This document shows positions 24,101 to 32,750 of a DNA stretch of 64,000 nucleotides, in pieces. The stretch lies in NCBI GenBank assembly GCA_003586115.2, contig QVOM02000034.1, positions 115,809,815 through 115,873,814 of the forward strand, written 5' to 3'. A program made the position numbers and the translations under genes. A model generated the notes under the pieces. It ran no database searches and was not told the DNA's origin. It saw only the letters and a list, made by a program, of their open reading frames with translations. This stretch comes from Salvator merianae. Lineage: Eukaryota > Chordata > Lepidosauria > Squamata > Teiidae. The stretch's first letter is position 1, and each line of letters opens with the position of its first letter.

Positions 24101-25636
24101 AATACATCACAAAAACTGTTGTTACAGGGGTACCGCAGAAGTGCTGTGCTGCGCGTAATGACAGATACTGCCACTATCCAAAGTCTCATAAGAAAGATTT
24201 CTGATTCCAAAAGATGTGATCAATGGACCACTGAAGCAGCACAAAATATGATACATAAGGTTGTAGACAGAAGAAAACCAGCAGAAAATGGGCATCTCCC
24301 TTCTGTGGATGAAACTCACTCCCATATTTGCTATGGCTAACTGATCCTATCCTTCATGTAGTTTCTGCAACCCAAAGGAAAGGTATAAAGCTACACTATT
24401 CACAATCAACTTCATTAAAAGTATCATTAGGTTTAAGGCTTCCATCACAGTCTACCTTCTCCATATTTTACGTTTAAAAATGTCAACCTGCATCTGGAAA
24501 CCTAATTCCATGGAGCTCGGTAGAAGCTGGCCAGCCTACTATAGCTGCAAACAAACTGAAGACTATGTTTAACTTTCAGTGGCAATAGGAATTATATGCA
24601 GTCAAGATCATCCCTTATTTACCTCTAGTTGTTGATCAAATTCAGGTATTTTCACCTCCTGTTTTTTGTTCTTGATTGCAGCCGTTTCCAAATAATTCAT
24701 TGATTCTAAAACATCTTTCACAGTTGCTGATTTGCCAAGCAAATCAGCTGACAATTTGTTTTTTTTAATTATAGGGCTTGAATTTTGACTGTTCCCTTTG
24801 GGTATTTTGACCCTTGGAGCAACTTTAGAGAAATCAGGAAGTCGATAATGAACATGATGTTGTTGACCATATTTGAGGCAAGAAGGAGTTGTTTCCAAAA
24901 CAGGGTTTTGCTCTTTGCATTCTTCTTTTGGGTTTGAGAAATAATTTAAGTCTTCATTAACTACGGGTTTTCCCTGAGAAAGACATTCTGGATTACCTTC
25001 TTTAAAATCTTTCTTGTTACATTTAAGAGTAACAATTTCAGCTACAGCATATTGCGTATCTTTGATCACATTCCAGTTTTTATCAACAGATTCGCATACT
25101 GCTTCTGTTTCAAAATTACAGCATTCGAGATTGTTTTCTCCTTCCTCCTTTTGTGAAGAGAGTCTTGTACTTTCTGAAGTCTTAACTTGGTTTAGGATTG
25201 TTTCATCGAAACTTTCAGTAAATGATATTTCTGGAATAGTCTCAGAATCAATTAATTGGCACGAACCTGATAATCCTTCTTTTGGAAAATGGCGCAAAAG
25301 AACGTCTGAAATTACTGAGGTGGACATATAATGATTTCCTTCTGAATTGCTTACACATTCCTTTTCTGCTGAGTTAAATTCCATGCCTTTTTTCTGTAGT
25401 AATGATGACAAATTTATTTCTGTCTGAGCCAGCTGTATTTTGCAGTCTGCTGTTTCTTTTGAATGATTGGTCATGTGTGAATGTATCAGTGTAAAAACAT
25501 CCTGAGACGCCTTTTCTAGAGAAGTTAAATCTTCTAAGCTTTGTGAGTAACAATTGTGTTGAAATACATTTTGTAGATCTTCATCAAAAGGCAAATCTTC
25601 CTGCTCACCGTCAGTATCATCCTCAGGGCACAGCAT
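3499..25636 (-). CDS. AKNAD1: AKNAD1 (AKNA domain-containing protein 1), complete coding region in 17 exons
   Basis: Minus-strand exons: 25636-24623, 23200-23141, 21903-21762, 21327-21179, 21079-21020, 19134-19001, 17885-17741, 14688-14516, 13773-13683, 13139-13066, 10767-10664, 10491-10365, 9938-9871, 5120-5070, 4205-4121, 3960-3813 and 3678-3499. Every phase matches, giving 934 codons without a stop. Landmarks shared with mammalian AKNAD1, recalled not aligned, are EQEDLPFDEDL near residue 15, VHYRLPDFSKVAPRVKIPKG in exon 1, the AKNA-type segment LRQRTEELRTK...GDFDPDRRLEGEIFKL...EDVKEKMDK (about residues 445-540), CERFSIFLDGKA (about 763-774), and a C-terminal LDSTLDHVVQAANDLKKTTE. Human AKNAD1 is about 836 residues, so this form is longer. 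Its function is poorly known; the related AKNA is a centrosomal/microtubule-organising protein with an AT-hook. There is no signal peptide or membrane segment, and parts look coiled-coil. The start was chosen at the ATG whose distance to QEDLP resembles mammals; the frame is open 10 codons further up to a TAG that coincides with a possible acceptor. Small exons 9, 14, 15 and the exon 16 donor are the least certain. Confidence 0.9.
3813..3960 (-). CDS. AKNAD1: AKNAD1 exon 16, residues 826-875
   Basis: Acceptor tgttttag|A completes Arg. Encodes QNLQVPQTRYSRMYDTIILS, PQYLGSGKSFARRSLINS and NEDTNSA. Donor GCG|gtattc was chosen because it aligns length-for-length with mammalian TEEIKSEILNSALDH. 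It is not a strong site, and without it the frame runs to TAA at 3735-3737. Confidence 0.8.
4121..4205 (-). CDS. AKNAD1: AKNAD1 exon 15, residues 798-826
   Basis: Acceptor aattctag|CT, donor GACAG|gtaagg. Encodes LQKKSIALQRIYKKSQPELF and IDRLCD. This acceptor was preferred over an inner one (gcaaaag|) because it keeps the frame from exon 14. Confidence 0.72.
5070..5120 (-). CDS. AKNAD1: AKNAD1 exon 14, residues 781-798
   Basis: Acceptor atttcaacag|, donor AACAA|gtaagg. Read in the phase set by exon 13 it encodes DLSRRDTKTHFRANKET. The frame stays open beyond the donor and encodes Cys-rich residues, so a longer version is possible. Confidence 0.65.
7268..7468 (-). mobile_element. tRNA-derived SINE, copy 1
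   Basis: On the minus strand the right end reads like a tRNA gene: A box 'cagctccgtggtagagc' and B box 'cttcaatccc', followed by a body including 'gcaatggcaaac'. It is clearly homologous to 8860-9037 (shared 'ccatggg', 'ttggcag', 'tttgccat', 'ctggggat'). Confidence 0.65.
8860..9037 (-). mobile_element. tRNA-derived SINE, copy 2
   Basis: Minus-strand A box 'tgtagctcagtgg' and B box 'agtttgatccc', then the same body as copy 1. Diverged and mildly truncated. Confidence 0.68.
9871..9938 (-). CDS. AKNAD1: AKNAD1 exon 13, residues 758-781
   Basis: Encodes GKSKCERFSIFLDGKAADLD, clearly like mammalian INCGRFSIVLHEK. Acceptor acaaccag|, donor CATCAG|gtactt. Confidence 0.88.
10145..10348 (+). mobile_element. 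BovB (RTE-clade LINE) 3' fragment
   Basis: An open stretch at about 10219-10345 translates as IRWIDKVMEAASMSLDK, then TVEGRRAWCAVVHGLMKGRI. This matches the BovB ORF2 C-terminus pattern (RMRWLD...MSL...REAWRAAVHG..KSRT). The nucleotide end 'ggtccatgggctcatgaagggtcggata' type sequence (10311-10337) is the BovB tail. It is 5'-truncated and lies in an AKNAD1 intron. Confidence 0.78.
10365..10491 (-). CDS. AKNAD1: AKNAD1 exon 12, residues 716-758
   Basis: Acceptor tggaatttag|, donor CCAGCAG|gttggt. Encodes YPSDHRFFEEMGNSAKDQD and a Cys/Ser-rich end (KEVCSCSSSR). A BovB fragment begins 17 bp past its donor. Confidence 0.82.
10664..10767 (-). CDS. AKNAD1: AKNAD1 exon 11, residues 681-716
   Basis: Acceptor ttattccag|, donor AAAAAG|gtcagg. 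Encodes NLSYWEMRSPPAAKLYSTSN and ASLHEWKEK. Confidence 0.78.
12120..12183. repeat. Purine-rich (GA)n tract
   Basis: A GA-rich stretch ending in an uninterrupted (GA)n run near 12155-12182, inside AKNAD1 intron 10. The long open frames overlapping it on both strands are low-complexity artefacts. Confidence 0.8.
13066..13139 (-). CDS. AKNAD1: AKNAD1 exon 10, residues 657-681
   Basis: Acceptor caaaaag|GTT, donor GATGA|gtaagt. Encodes VGEEQPQRQLTTNLDESIDQ. In phase with both neighbours. Confidence 0.76.
13325..13652 (+). mobile_element. L2-like LINE 3' end
   Basis: Translates in the plus strand with VVAPRLWNSFPP, the conserved C-terminal motif of L2/CR1-group ORF2. It is followed by a 3'UTR 'gttgtaaaccaccctgagtc...ataggg' and an (AAAC)n tail. 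5'-truncated, in AKNAD1 intron 9, ending about 30 bp from exon 9. Confidence 0.75.
13683..13773 (-). CDS. AKNAD1: AKNAD1 exon 9, residues 626-656, coiled-coil-like
   Basis: Acceptor tctcaatttag|C completes Asp, and the donor is ATGCAT|gtaaga. Encodes QLELQKKNTREKIEELLEKS. A second acceptor 19 nt upstream would put the exon out of frame, so the inner site was chosen. Confidence 0.68.
14516..14688 (-). CDS. AKNAD1: AKNAD1 exon 8, residues 569-626
   Basis: Acceptor attttcag|, donor CATGA|gtaagt, 57 codons plus GA. Encodes NDCFTQKPETSTISMSP and KYGKHRNNSKEAAPQDIYQQ. Low conservation; supported by splice sites and phase. Confidence 0.78.
15449..15614. mobile_element. Palindromic MITE (TIR about 50 bp)
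   Basis: Left arm 'gtgattccacactggcca' pairs with right arm 'tggccagtgtggaaacac', and the arms continue inward (ataccggactagcaa / ttgctggtctggtat). Non-coding. In the AKNAD1 intron between exons 7 and 8. Confidence 0.72.
16234..16287. repeat. Perfect 26-bp inverted repeat, 2-nt spacer
   Basis: Left arm 16234-16259 (starts ttgccaaatatt, ends taggctct), spacer GA, right arm 16262-16287. Every base of the two arms is complementary. Function unknown; see findings. Confidence 0.95.
17741..17885 (-). CDS. AKNAD1: AKNAD1 exon 7, residues 520-568
   Basis: The first A completes Arg. Encodes RLEGEIFKLGMLFEDVKEKM followed by a Ser-rich tail. Acceptor ggatttag|, donor TCAGAG|gtagaa, ends in phase 0. 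Confidence 0.93.
18241..18281. repeat. (CAAA/CAAG)n simple repeat
   Basis: Interrupted tetranucleotide run on the plus strand inside AKNAD1 intron 6. Confidence 0.8.
19001..19134 (-). CDS. AKNAD1: AKNAD1 exon 6, residues 476-520, AKNA-type core
   Basis: Encodes LLKEQLDQLERNYLDTKEKL and TGDFDPDR, the family signature. Acceptor ctgtgaag|, donor GACAG|gtcagg. Confidence 0.93.
21020..21079 (-). CDS. AKNAD1: AKNAD1 exon 5, residues 456-475
   Basis: 60 nt, phase 0 to 0. Encodes VEIFSKCVTQHELPVQEQHQ, matching the mammalian VQEFSK segment. Donor CATCAG|gtaaat. Confidence 0.88.
21179..21327 (-). CDS. AKNAD1: AKNAD1 exon 4, residues 406-455, start of AKNA-type domain
   Basis: Acceptor tttgtag|, donor ACAAAA|gtaata. 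Encodes EEQTLSQMLRQRTEELRTK, the Leu/Gln/Arg helix typical of the AKNA domain start. Confidence 0.9.
21492..21623. mobile_element. Palindromic MITE, related to 15449-15614
   Basis: Ends 'agggtaattctgcactag' and 'ctagtgcataattgccct' are near-perfect inverted copies. Inside, 'tggtat' and 'gaccagcaag' echo the 15449 element. In AKNAD1 intron 3. Confidence 0.7.
21762..21903 (-). CDS. AKNAD1: AKNAD1 exon 3, residues 359-405
   Basis: Between ttaaacag| and TTTCAG|gtagtt. A Ser/Pro-rich linker (ILPWSNSNGLNPG, SSVPPVTVPVKPI). Ends one base into a Glu codon. Confidence 0.83.
22407..22464. repeat. (TTCC)n microsatellite
   Basis: About 14 units of TTCC with a slightly irregular 5' edge, in AKNAD1 intron 2. 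The Lys/Glu-rich reverse frame over it is an artefact. Confidence 0.95.
22774..22982. mobile_element. Palindromic DNA-transposon relic of the 'tagtctctaaggtgc' type
   Basis: Contains 'cttagagactaacagag' and its inverse 'ctgttagtctctaag'. A second inner inverted pair is agcatgggcttttgaagact / agtctacaaaagctcatgct. The left flank 'gccatgttagtctggatcag' is a motif I recall as abundant in turtle and lizard genomes. Non-coding. Confidence 0.65.
23141..23200 (-). CDS. AKNAD1: AKNAD1 exon 2, residues 339-358
   Basis: 60 nt, phase 0 to 0, between tattag| and AAG|gtgagt. It encodes KQAEAQNQIDQLRFNTK, a short amphipathic helix-like piece. Confidence 0.82.
24623..25636 (-). CDS. AKNAD1: AKNAD1 coding exon 1 (largest), residues 1-338
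   Basis: Holds ATG at 25634-25636. The exon probably extends to 25666 as 5'UTR, with a weak acceptor 'gtagttag'. It encodes an acidic N-terminus, then VISDVLLRHFPKEG, ETIPEISFTESFDE and HVHYRLPDFSKVAPRVKIPK. Donor CTAGAG|gtaaat ends in phase 0. This is the only long open frame in the gene region with family similarity. Confidence 0.93.
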
Positions 25637-26529
25637 GTCAAATAATATGTTTACTTTGTGTTCATCCTAACTACTTTTATCTAGTCACTGCTTTGATCTT
25701 CTTCCACAAGACTTTCACTAAGTATCGGCTTTCATATTCTGTAAGATTTAAGAGAACATCCACATTTTAATATATTTGAACTTATCCATGAGCTCAGTGA
25801 AATATATAATCTTTTTTCCACCCAAATGATTATTTTTCCAACTTCATGTATTCATCAGAATTTATGAAACAAAAGTCTATAGGGTTATTTAAATATCTAA
25901 GCAAAGGTGAAGGAAGCTTATACCCAGGGGTGGCCTGTGGGTCAGGACTCCAGGGCAGTGTGGAATTCCATTGGAAGCTTTGTGTTCATCTCTCTCAAAC
26001 ATACTTGGCCTTAAAGCATAGTTAAGTGACATGAAAATGAACCTTCCAATTAGAGCCCCTGTTCCACTGTTCTGTGGTCCCAACCCGTGTTGTCAATAGT
26101 GGCAGATAGTTGTAGCTTAGCTAAGGCTGCAATTCTAACGTTCAGTCAATTTTACAGTATTCCTGTCTCGATGTGCATAGGATTGCATTATAAAGAGCTT
26201 AAGTGGAAGAAGTCAATTATACCTCTTTCCAAATTCCAGATGTCTTGAAAGCACTTTCCTAATTGGTTGCTAAACATTTGACCTCTTGGATTTAGTGTTC
26301 TCAAATCTTTTCACGCAAAGTCACTTTATTCAGGTGAGGCCTCAAACTCTTCAGAGGAATTTTATGGAGGCAATAGAAATGGACACAGGGAAGAGAAGGG
26401 GCAAGACATTTCTCTTCTGTGATATCATTTTAATTTAGTATAACTTACGGTTCAAATCAGGCCTTTCCAAAGTGAGTGCATTTCACTCCCCCCCTTAATA
26501 ATGTTTAATAATATTTTTATATAACTGAT

Positions 26530-26640
26530 GCTTGAGCTTGAACTGTTTTTATTCTCATCATTTTGTAAACCTCCTTGCGATTATATTTTTAATGGGATGC
26601 AGTATATAAGTGTAAATAAATAATTATTTTGATTGTATTA
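26530..26640 (+). mobile_element. LINE (L2/CR1-group) 3' tail
   Basis: The 'ttttgtaaacctccttgcgatt' type sequence, then '...gtatataagtgtaaataaataa', is a decayed squamate LINE 3'UTR end. Confidence 0.5.
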
Positions 26641-28879
26641 AATTTAAACAACTCTTAGTAAAAGCAACTTAAAAGAAATTCTACAAATATCCTCTGCCTT
26701 ATTCAGTATATATATAAGTTTTTTTGTGTATAACAAATACACAGCAAAGTTCAGATTAATATCTTGGCCTTGAGACAATAAAGGCAACCTAAGAAAGATG
26801 TTCCACTTAAATCCCTTGGACTTAAATCAGCATAAGAACACTTGGACTTATGCTCAAATACTATAAGTAATCTGAAAAGGTATATGTATTTTGTTGGGTG
26901 TAAGACCATCAATTCAATAGGACTTACATTTGAATAGGCATAAACAAAATTGTGTGGCTGCATTTGGCCAGGTGTTCCTTTGATTTTGTGACTTTACGCA
27001 CTCCCAAGCAAATAACATACGCAAAACTATTAATTTCATTTGGCTAACGAACTTACTCGACAACATTGCTAAAACCTGAACTGGTTTTGTATGTAGGTTA
27101 CACCCTGTCACATACCCTCTGGTAACCAGGATGTAAATAACAGGCAAACCAAACTTAATTACAAGTTGAAGTCTTCAGATGCATTATTTTGACAGAGTAT
27201 TTCTTTTCCGTGCACAAATATAACACACGTCTCACACGGTTCACACATTTCATCTATGACAAACAGATAATTGTCAGTTGTTTCTTTTACTTACATACTA
27301 CAGACGAATCTTAGGGCAATTTCCTAGGCAACCAGTACATTTAACAGCATTTGAGCCAGAATTCTGTGGCCTAATACTAAATTGTAAAAACTGCACTCGA
27401 GATATAAGGGCTCTGTTTCACTGCTGATATATTTAATTACATCAGCTGTAACCCTGTATTGTATAGCAAAACTGGTACAGTATCTTTGTAACAGCAACCC
27501 TACACTTTGCTATTTATTATTCAAGTGTCCTCTTGTCATTGTTCAGCAGAAGCACAAAGGCAATATAAGCAACAAGCCAGTATACTCCAGTCGCTGGTCG
27601 GAATGTCAAACTGAATCTAGCTTCAATTTAATTTTGTTTTGTGCTGAAACCTGTGAGGAGATATTTAGAACTAGAACTTGACTTACTTAATGTTTAAGAG
27701 CATAAATATATTTATTTCACCTACACTGTGAAGATTTAAAGTAAATTATTTAAATGGAAAAGTAAAATTAATCATTTATTGCTATTATGACCACCATCTG
27801 GGACTACAAACATTTGTATCCTCAAAGGCTGATGGATGATCTAGCCTGGAAACTTTTAGGAATGTATATAGTGATAGATTAACAAAACAATTAAGTAATT
27901 GTGCATTACTAATAGCAGAGTACTGCAACTGAAAATTCTCTAAAGGAATTCTCTAAAGTTCCATCCTGCAGTGGAACTATAGGCAACCTATATTAGAAAA
28001 ATGGGGCATTTTGTACCTTTCTTCAGTTCATGTAAGACACACAAAGGAGACATCACCCAGACATAGAAAAAGTGATACTTTTGAAGCCTCGTAAAAGAAC
28101 TTCGAAGCTAATATGTGGAAGGGGCAGCTTAAAGTATTGTGCCCTCTCAAAAAGTGCATTGTGGCTATCCTACGGGTAGGAAATTCTCAACTGTAAGATG
28201 GTTCTATTAACCTAGGAAGCGGCAGTGTTGGACCAGGGAGAACGGAAAGAAAGTAGATTCAAGATCTGAAAGCCCCGCAAACGAGACATGTTAATAATGA
28301 CATAAGCAAAGGCTGTAAAACTTGTAGAAAGTAGGTGAAAACTGAACCATGAGAAAGAAGACTCTGGGCCCTAGCAGAAACTTTGAGTTCCAGCATGGTA
28401 GATAACATTTGCAACCATTTGAAGGTTTCATTAACATAGACAAGTAGCTATGGCACAATGGGCTTATTATAGGATGTAAAGTACTTCACACACAAGCTCT
28501 AGAATTTGGGGTCTTACTGTACCCTGGGATGACTCAAACTGACCAATCATAAGGTGATGTACTAATGGGCTTCTCGAAGAATCTTCTGTAAGTGACATAA
28601 AATGCTGAAACCCCCCAAGGAGTGTGTGCTTGCTTTGGAAATCTATTCTGCTTGCACGACTTTTCTTTCTTTGCGCAAAGAATAAAAGGATTTTTTATAA
28701 TCTTCACCTCAGTGTGTTTAATTGGGCCTGGCACACGGGGCAACCAAGCCCTTTAGGGAACAACAGCAACACTTGCTGCATCTCCTTTCCACTTCCCAAG
28801 CTGCCCACTGGCAGTTTACTTAGGCGGGTTATGAGAAGAGAGAATTTTTGCTACAGCCTTAGAAGCAACCAGACCTGTC

Positions 28880-28985
28880 CCAGTGGAAGACATTTCTTTC
28901 TTTGGTTTATAATCTGCCCCATTGCCCATAGGCCTCAGGGCAATTTGCAGCAGAAGACAAGTACAAAATAAGCAATATAATTATA
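28880..28985 (-). mobile_element. LINE (L2/CR1-group) 3' tail
   Basis: On the minus strand, 'gcaaattgccctgaggccta' then 'gggcaatggggcagattata' resembles the 'accgccctgagcc...gggcggtata' LINE end. Short relic. Confidence 0.5.
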
Positions 28986-29424
28986 AGAAAAAAACAACAA
29001 TATTCGAGCAGAAGGGAAGTGAGAAAGAACTAAGAGCAAATTTATCGGAAATGGTTCGGTTTCTGTGAAAACTTAGCACTGTGGCTGCTGAGCCTCTTTT
29101 CCTGTAGATCCAGCATTAGATATTCCCCAAATGTAAACATCCTGACACATCTATTATTTTAACTCTGTAGGAGCATATAGAAGTTTTGTGTTGCAACTTT
29201 CTGCATAAGGGTTCAGATGCACATGGGTAGTGTTGTGTTACATTGTGTAATAAATTCCCAAATAAAAATGAATGGTGGGGCAGCATCATGCAGTCACTCC
29301 CTTCTCTTTCCAGAAGCGAGAGAGGTGATTCAGTATAGTTATTGAATAGGTGTAGAAATCGCATCGTTCCACTCAATTCAGCGAGAGTACCAAAGCTGAC
29401 TGGATCATAGAAAAGGAATACGAT

Positions 29425-30045
29425 ATTCTTATTTATTTGAATTTTTATACTGCTCAACATTGCAGTCTTAGGGTGGTGTACAAACATAAACATAAAACAC
29501 AAAATAGGTTAAAATAGATAACAATAAGGTAAAAAAGAAAAGAAAAAAAGAAAAATGTCTAAATACAAGGTGACTACTGAAAAGATAAAAAAAAGACCTG
29601 GGAAAGAAGATATAATTCACATATTTGGTGAAATTCATTGAGATGCTGTTCCAAAGCTGTGGGGCCACAATGGAGAAAACCCTGTTCCTAGCTATAAAAC
29701 TCCTCAAGAGAGGATCTGGCCAAGAGTGCTTTTCCTGAAGATCCCAGCAAGTGGATAGGTCTGTATGGGAGGAGGCAATCCTTCAAGTATTTGGGACCCA
29801 AGTTGTCACAACCCTAGCTGCCATATTTTGCATTAGCTGAAGTTTATGAACTGCCTTCAATGGTAGCCACAAACAGAGTGCATTACAATAATCTAATCTG
29901 GAGGTCACAAGAGTTTGGACCTGAGTGACCACGGTTTCTCTATCAAGAAAGGGCTTCAGTTGTCTTAACGAGTCAAAGCTGACTACAGGTACTCTTAGTC
30001 ACCACTGCCACCTGAAACTCAAGGGACAGAGGTAAGTCTAGAAAA
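29425..30045 (-). mobile_element. L2-like LINE, ORF2 C-terminal part and 3' end
   Basis: Minus-strand translation gives LDYCNALCLWLPLKAVHKLQ, then LMQNMAARVVT, and further on RVFSIVAPQLWNSIS. These are the conserved post-RT motifs (LDYCNALL.GLP...LQ..QNAAAR; APxLWNSLP) of the L2/CR1 superfamily. The 3'UTR follows toward 29425. Interrupted by stops and 5'-truncated. Confidence 0.8.
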
Positions 30046-30051
30046 CTGAAG

Positions 30052-30150
30052 GCCCTTTCTGCACTGGGCCTTATTCTGGATTATATCCTGGAACAGAGTC
30101 CTGCCATCCACATGCTGGGACAGACTATGGCAGGCCTCGTAAGGAGTCAG
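30052..30150. mobile_element. MITE half, same ends as 54833-55012
   Basis: Starts 'ggccctttctgcactgggcc', then 'ttattctggattatatcctg', paralleling the left arm at 54833. No matching right arm was found nearby. Confidence 0.55.
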
Positions 30151-31899
30151 ATTGGAAAGGTTCCAGATACTTTATTTCATCCAGGCATGCCTGCAGTTGT
30201 ATAACAACCCATGTCTGAAGCATCTTGCTGTGGAATGCTGGTTACAGGATGATAATCAACATTTCTGGATCCAGACCATGCTTTTTAAAAAGAGGGCAAG
30301 AGGACTTCACTGGCTCCCCCTGAGGCATTAATCTCTGGATCCACCGTGACAGTTCTCCAGGATAGGCAAGGGCCAAGAGAACAAGTGATAGCGTGAACTC
30401 CTGCAAGCAGCTTGTTTACATCACCAGTCTACAAGAGAAGAAATGATTCCACACATATAGTTCTCTAGGGACCTGAAAATTGTCATTCTCAAACTCAGCA
30501 TCTAATTCTAAGTGAATCTGAGAGATTTGGTCCCCAAAGTACTGTGCTAATTTATCAAGAGATGTTTTGGGAAAAAGAAGAAGGATCAGATGAGGGAATG
30601 TTTCTTCACGACCCAAAAAAGATCAACTGGATGGTTATCAAAGGATGCAATGGCTATTTCATACAGATTGCTATGGATACATAAGATCCAGTTAGTGATC
30701 ACGTTGGCATCTGTGTGCAGAGCCCTCCTGTTGGAAAGCAACAGCCCATTCCAACTGGGCACACAGCTGTGACAAGGCAGGCAGCTGAGGAACGCAATGG
30801 ATGCTAAACGATGTAGCACAATGCAAGCAACCAAACAAGTGCCGTGGTTGCAGCACAAAGTGAGGCCAGATTGACCTAGGTTGTAGAGGACTAAACTGGC
30901 TAGCTGTGCAGAGGATAACAGCTGCAACTTTCCATCTTCCTTCTGCTGTGCTTTATGTCCTTTTATCCCAAAGTGCTTTGGGTCCCCAGTGAAGCAGTAA
31001 AGGAGCCTCCTGACAGCCCAACAAATACCTGCCTGACCAGGGAAGTATGACAGATGTTGGCCAGTAACACTGGCTTCTGAGGGCAGCATTTTACTTCCAC
31101 TCTGTGCCTTTCCAGGGAAACAGGAAACTGCCCTCTGCGAGTCTTGATTGCCCTGGGTGGCATGGCTATGAAGGCAGCTGTAAGGACACCTACGGACTGG
31201 GAAACAATACAGTAGGTAGCAACACAGCAAAGGGCAGGCTGGGTAGAATCTGTGGAGAAGTAGCAAGGAGCATGCTGTTTGACTTGTAGTGCCTTTCTTT
31301 GAGCTTAGTATCTTATTAAATATATATTCTGGTGGCTGCACACCTGCCAGAGGAACATCTGCTCCTCTTATCAATGTCTTCAAAAAAAAACACCTTGTCC
31401 AAGTGCAACATGCTTTCTAGTGAAGATATCCCACGTGCTGAGTGAGCTTCAGGTCTGTTCTCATCCTATTTAAATGTAATTGGACATATTGCCAAGGGCT
31501 CAAGGTGAGTAATATCTGTAACAACACTGCCTCTCCCATTTTGTGGACACAGGAGCATTATGAATGTTCCCTAAATGAATTTAAAATGGGAGGGAGGGAC
31601 AGTGTTACAAGTATACCTCTCATGATCCCACTTTGGTATAAGACAGTTTTATTACTGACTGAGATGAAATCTTCAGGAGTGGCTTGATCCATGATTCCCA
31701 AAGCTACCTAAACTTTTACGATTTGTAAGACGTTGCAAGCTCTGTATTATACAAAGACAGCCTTTTTAGCCATCTTCAATGGAGGAAAAGAAACAACTTA
31801 CACAGCACCCTGTTTAAGCAAAATCACTTTTACTCCTGAAATTAACCAAGAACTGAGACTGTGCTCCTCCAAAACTGTTCAGACTTCGTACTATAACTT

Positions 31900-32750
31900 T
31901 GATGATCCGCAAAGGCCGCCATGTTGTTAAAAATCATGGGGGTCAGTTACAGGAATGAATTGGACAAACGTCCGTTCTCATTCGTGTTACAGTGTACGTA
32001 CTTCAGAGAAAAGCTCTTCGTGTGCAGAAACATCAGACCATATGAAGGTGATGGACTTTTTGTATATTACATCTCCCGCAGTCCAGCCCAATGAATCCTC
32101 CCCTCCGAAAAGTCTCTGTCTGTCAGTCTCTCTGCTCTCGCCTAATGCCCCCCCCAATCAGGAAGAGTGGCAAAACAAATACCTCGGCGGCCACTCGCAC
32201 CGCCTACATTATCTTCGTTCAAATATCCATGTAACGAACAGCCCTGAAACCCGCCCTTTTTATCTTCTTATTGGTCAATTCCAAAGATGCGGTGGAGGAG
32301 GCGGGGTAAAGAACCGAGCTCCGTGCTTTGAGTGCTGAAACTGGAGGAGAAAAAAGGGAGTTGTGCTACGGCGCTTGCGCGATCTGATGCGAGTTCAGGA
32401 GCGACCGTTTCTTTCCCTCCCCACACTCCTCCTTCCGTCACTCAGCGAAGAGGGAAAGGCATGATTGGGGGGCTTCAGCGGGGGCAGTTCTATTGGCTAG
32501 AGGAACGCGGCGCGTACCTCCCCTCCCGCTAGCTTTTGGGAGTGGGCTGGAAATCGTTGCTTGGGGCCTGGCTGTGTAGACAGGCAGCTGGCCTGCGAGG
32601 GGCGGCGCTGACCGCGGCGGCGACCGCGAGCTGTCCAGGGTGGCTGAAAGGAACTGAAGGAACAGCGGGGTCCATCTTATTTGGGGGGTCGCCGCTTAAG
32701 CCCGGTAAGGCAGAGCGGTCTCTTCACGGGCACTTCAGGGAAGGCAGCAA
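31900..32750. promoter_or_regulatory. CpG-island promoter between AKNAD1 and GPSM2
   Basis: The only GC- and CpG-rich block in the window, densest at 32330-32720. Visible motifs are inverted CCAAT boxes (ATTGG at 32270, 32464 and 32492), an NRF1-like GCGCTTGCGC at 32371-32380, an ETS-type CTTCCG followed by CGTCA at 32432-32440, GC boxes (ggaggcgggg near 32296), and a YY1 motif GCCGCCATGTTG at 31915-31926. The GPSM2 first exon lies in its right part. A strong minus-strand donor (GCTGT|gtaagt) at about 31802 makes a divergent AKNAD1 first exon plausible, which is inference. Confidence 0.75.
32500..32704 (+). other. GPSM2: GPSM2 untranslated exon 1 (start approximate)
   Basis: A consensus donor AAGCCCG|gtaagg at 32704/32705 sits at the CpG island's 3' edge. 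The next convincing GPSM2 acceptor is 13 kb on, so this is the likely leader exon. The 5' end cannot be read from sequence. Confidence 0.55.

Larger units (their letters stand above)
25667..31800. other. Region upstream of the AKNAD1 coding exon (probably 5'UTR intron)
   Basis: If AKNAD1 starts at the CpG island, this is its first intron. No coding exon was recognised. It holds LINE 3' ends (26530-26640, 28880-28985, 29425-30045), half of a MITE at 30052-30150, and an unexplained 265-codon minus-strand open frame at 30586-31383. Confidence 0.4.

Noticed and set aside
24119..24340. 73-codon plus-strand frame near AKNAD1 exon 1
   Set aside because: Looks fairly protein-like but matches nothing I recognise and is inside an AKNAD1 intron on the other strand.
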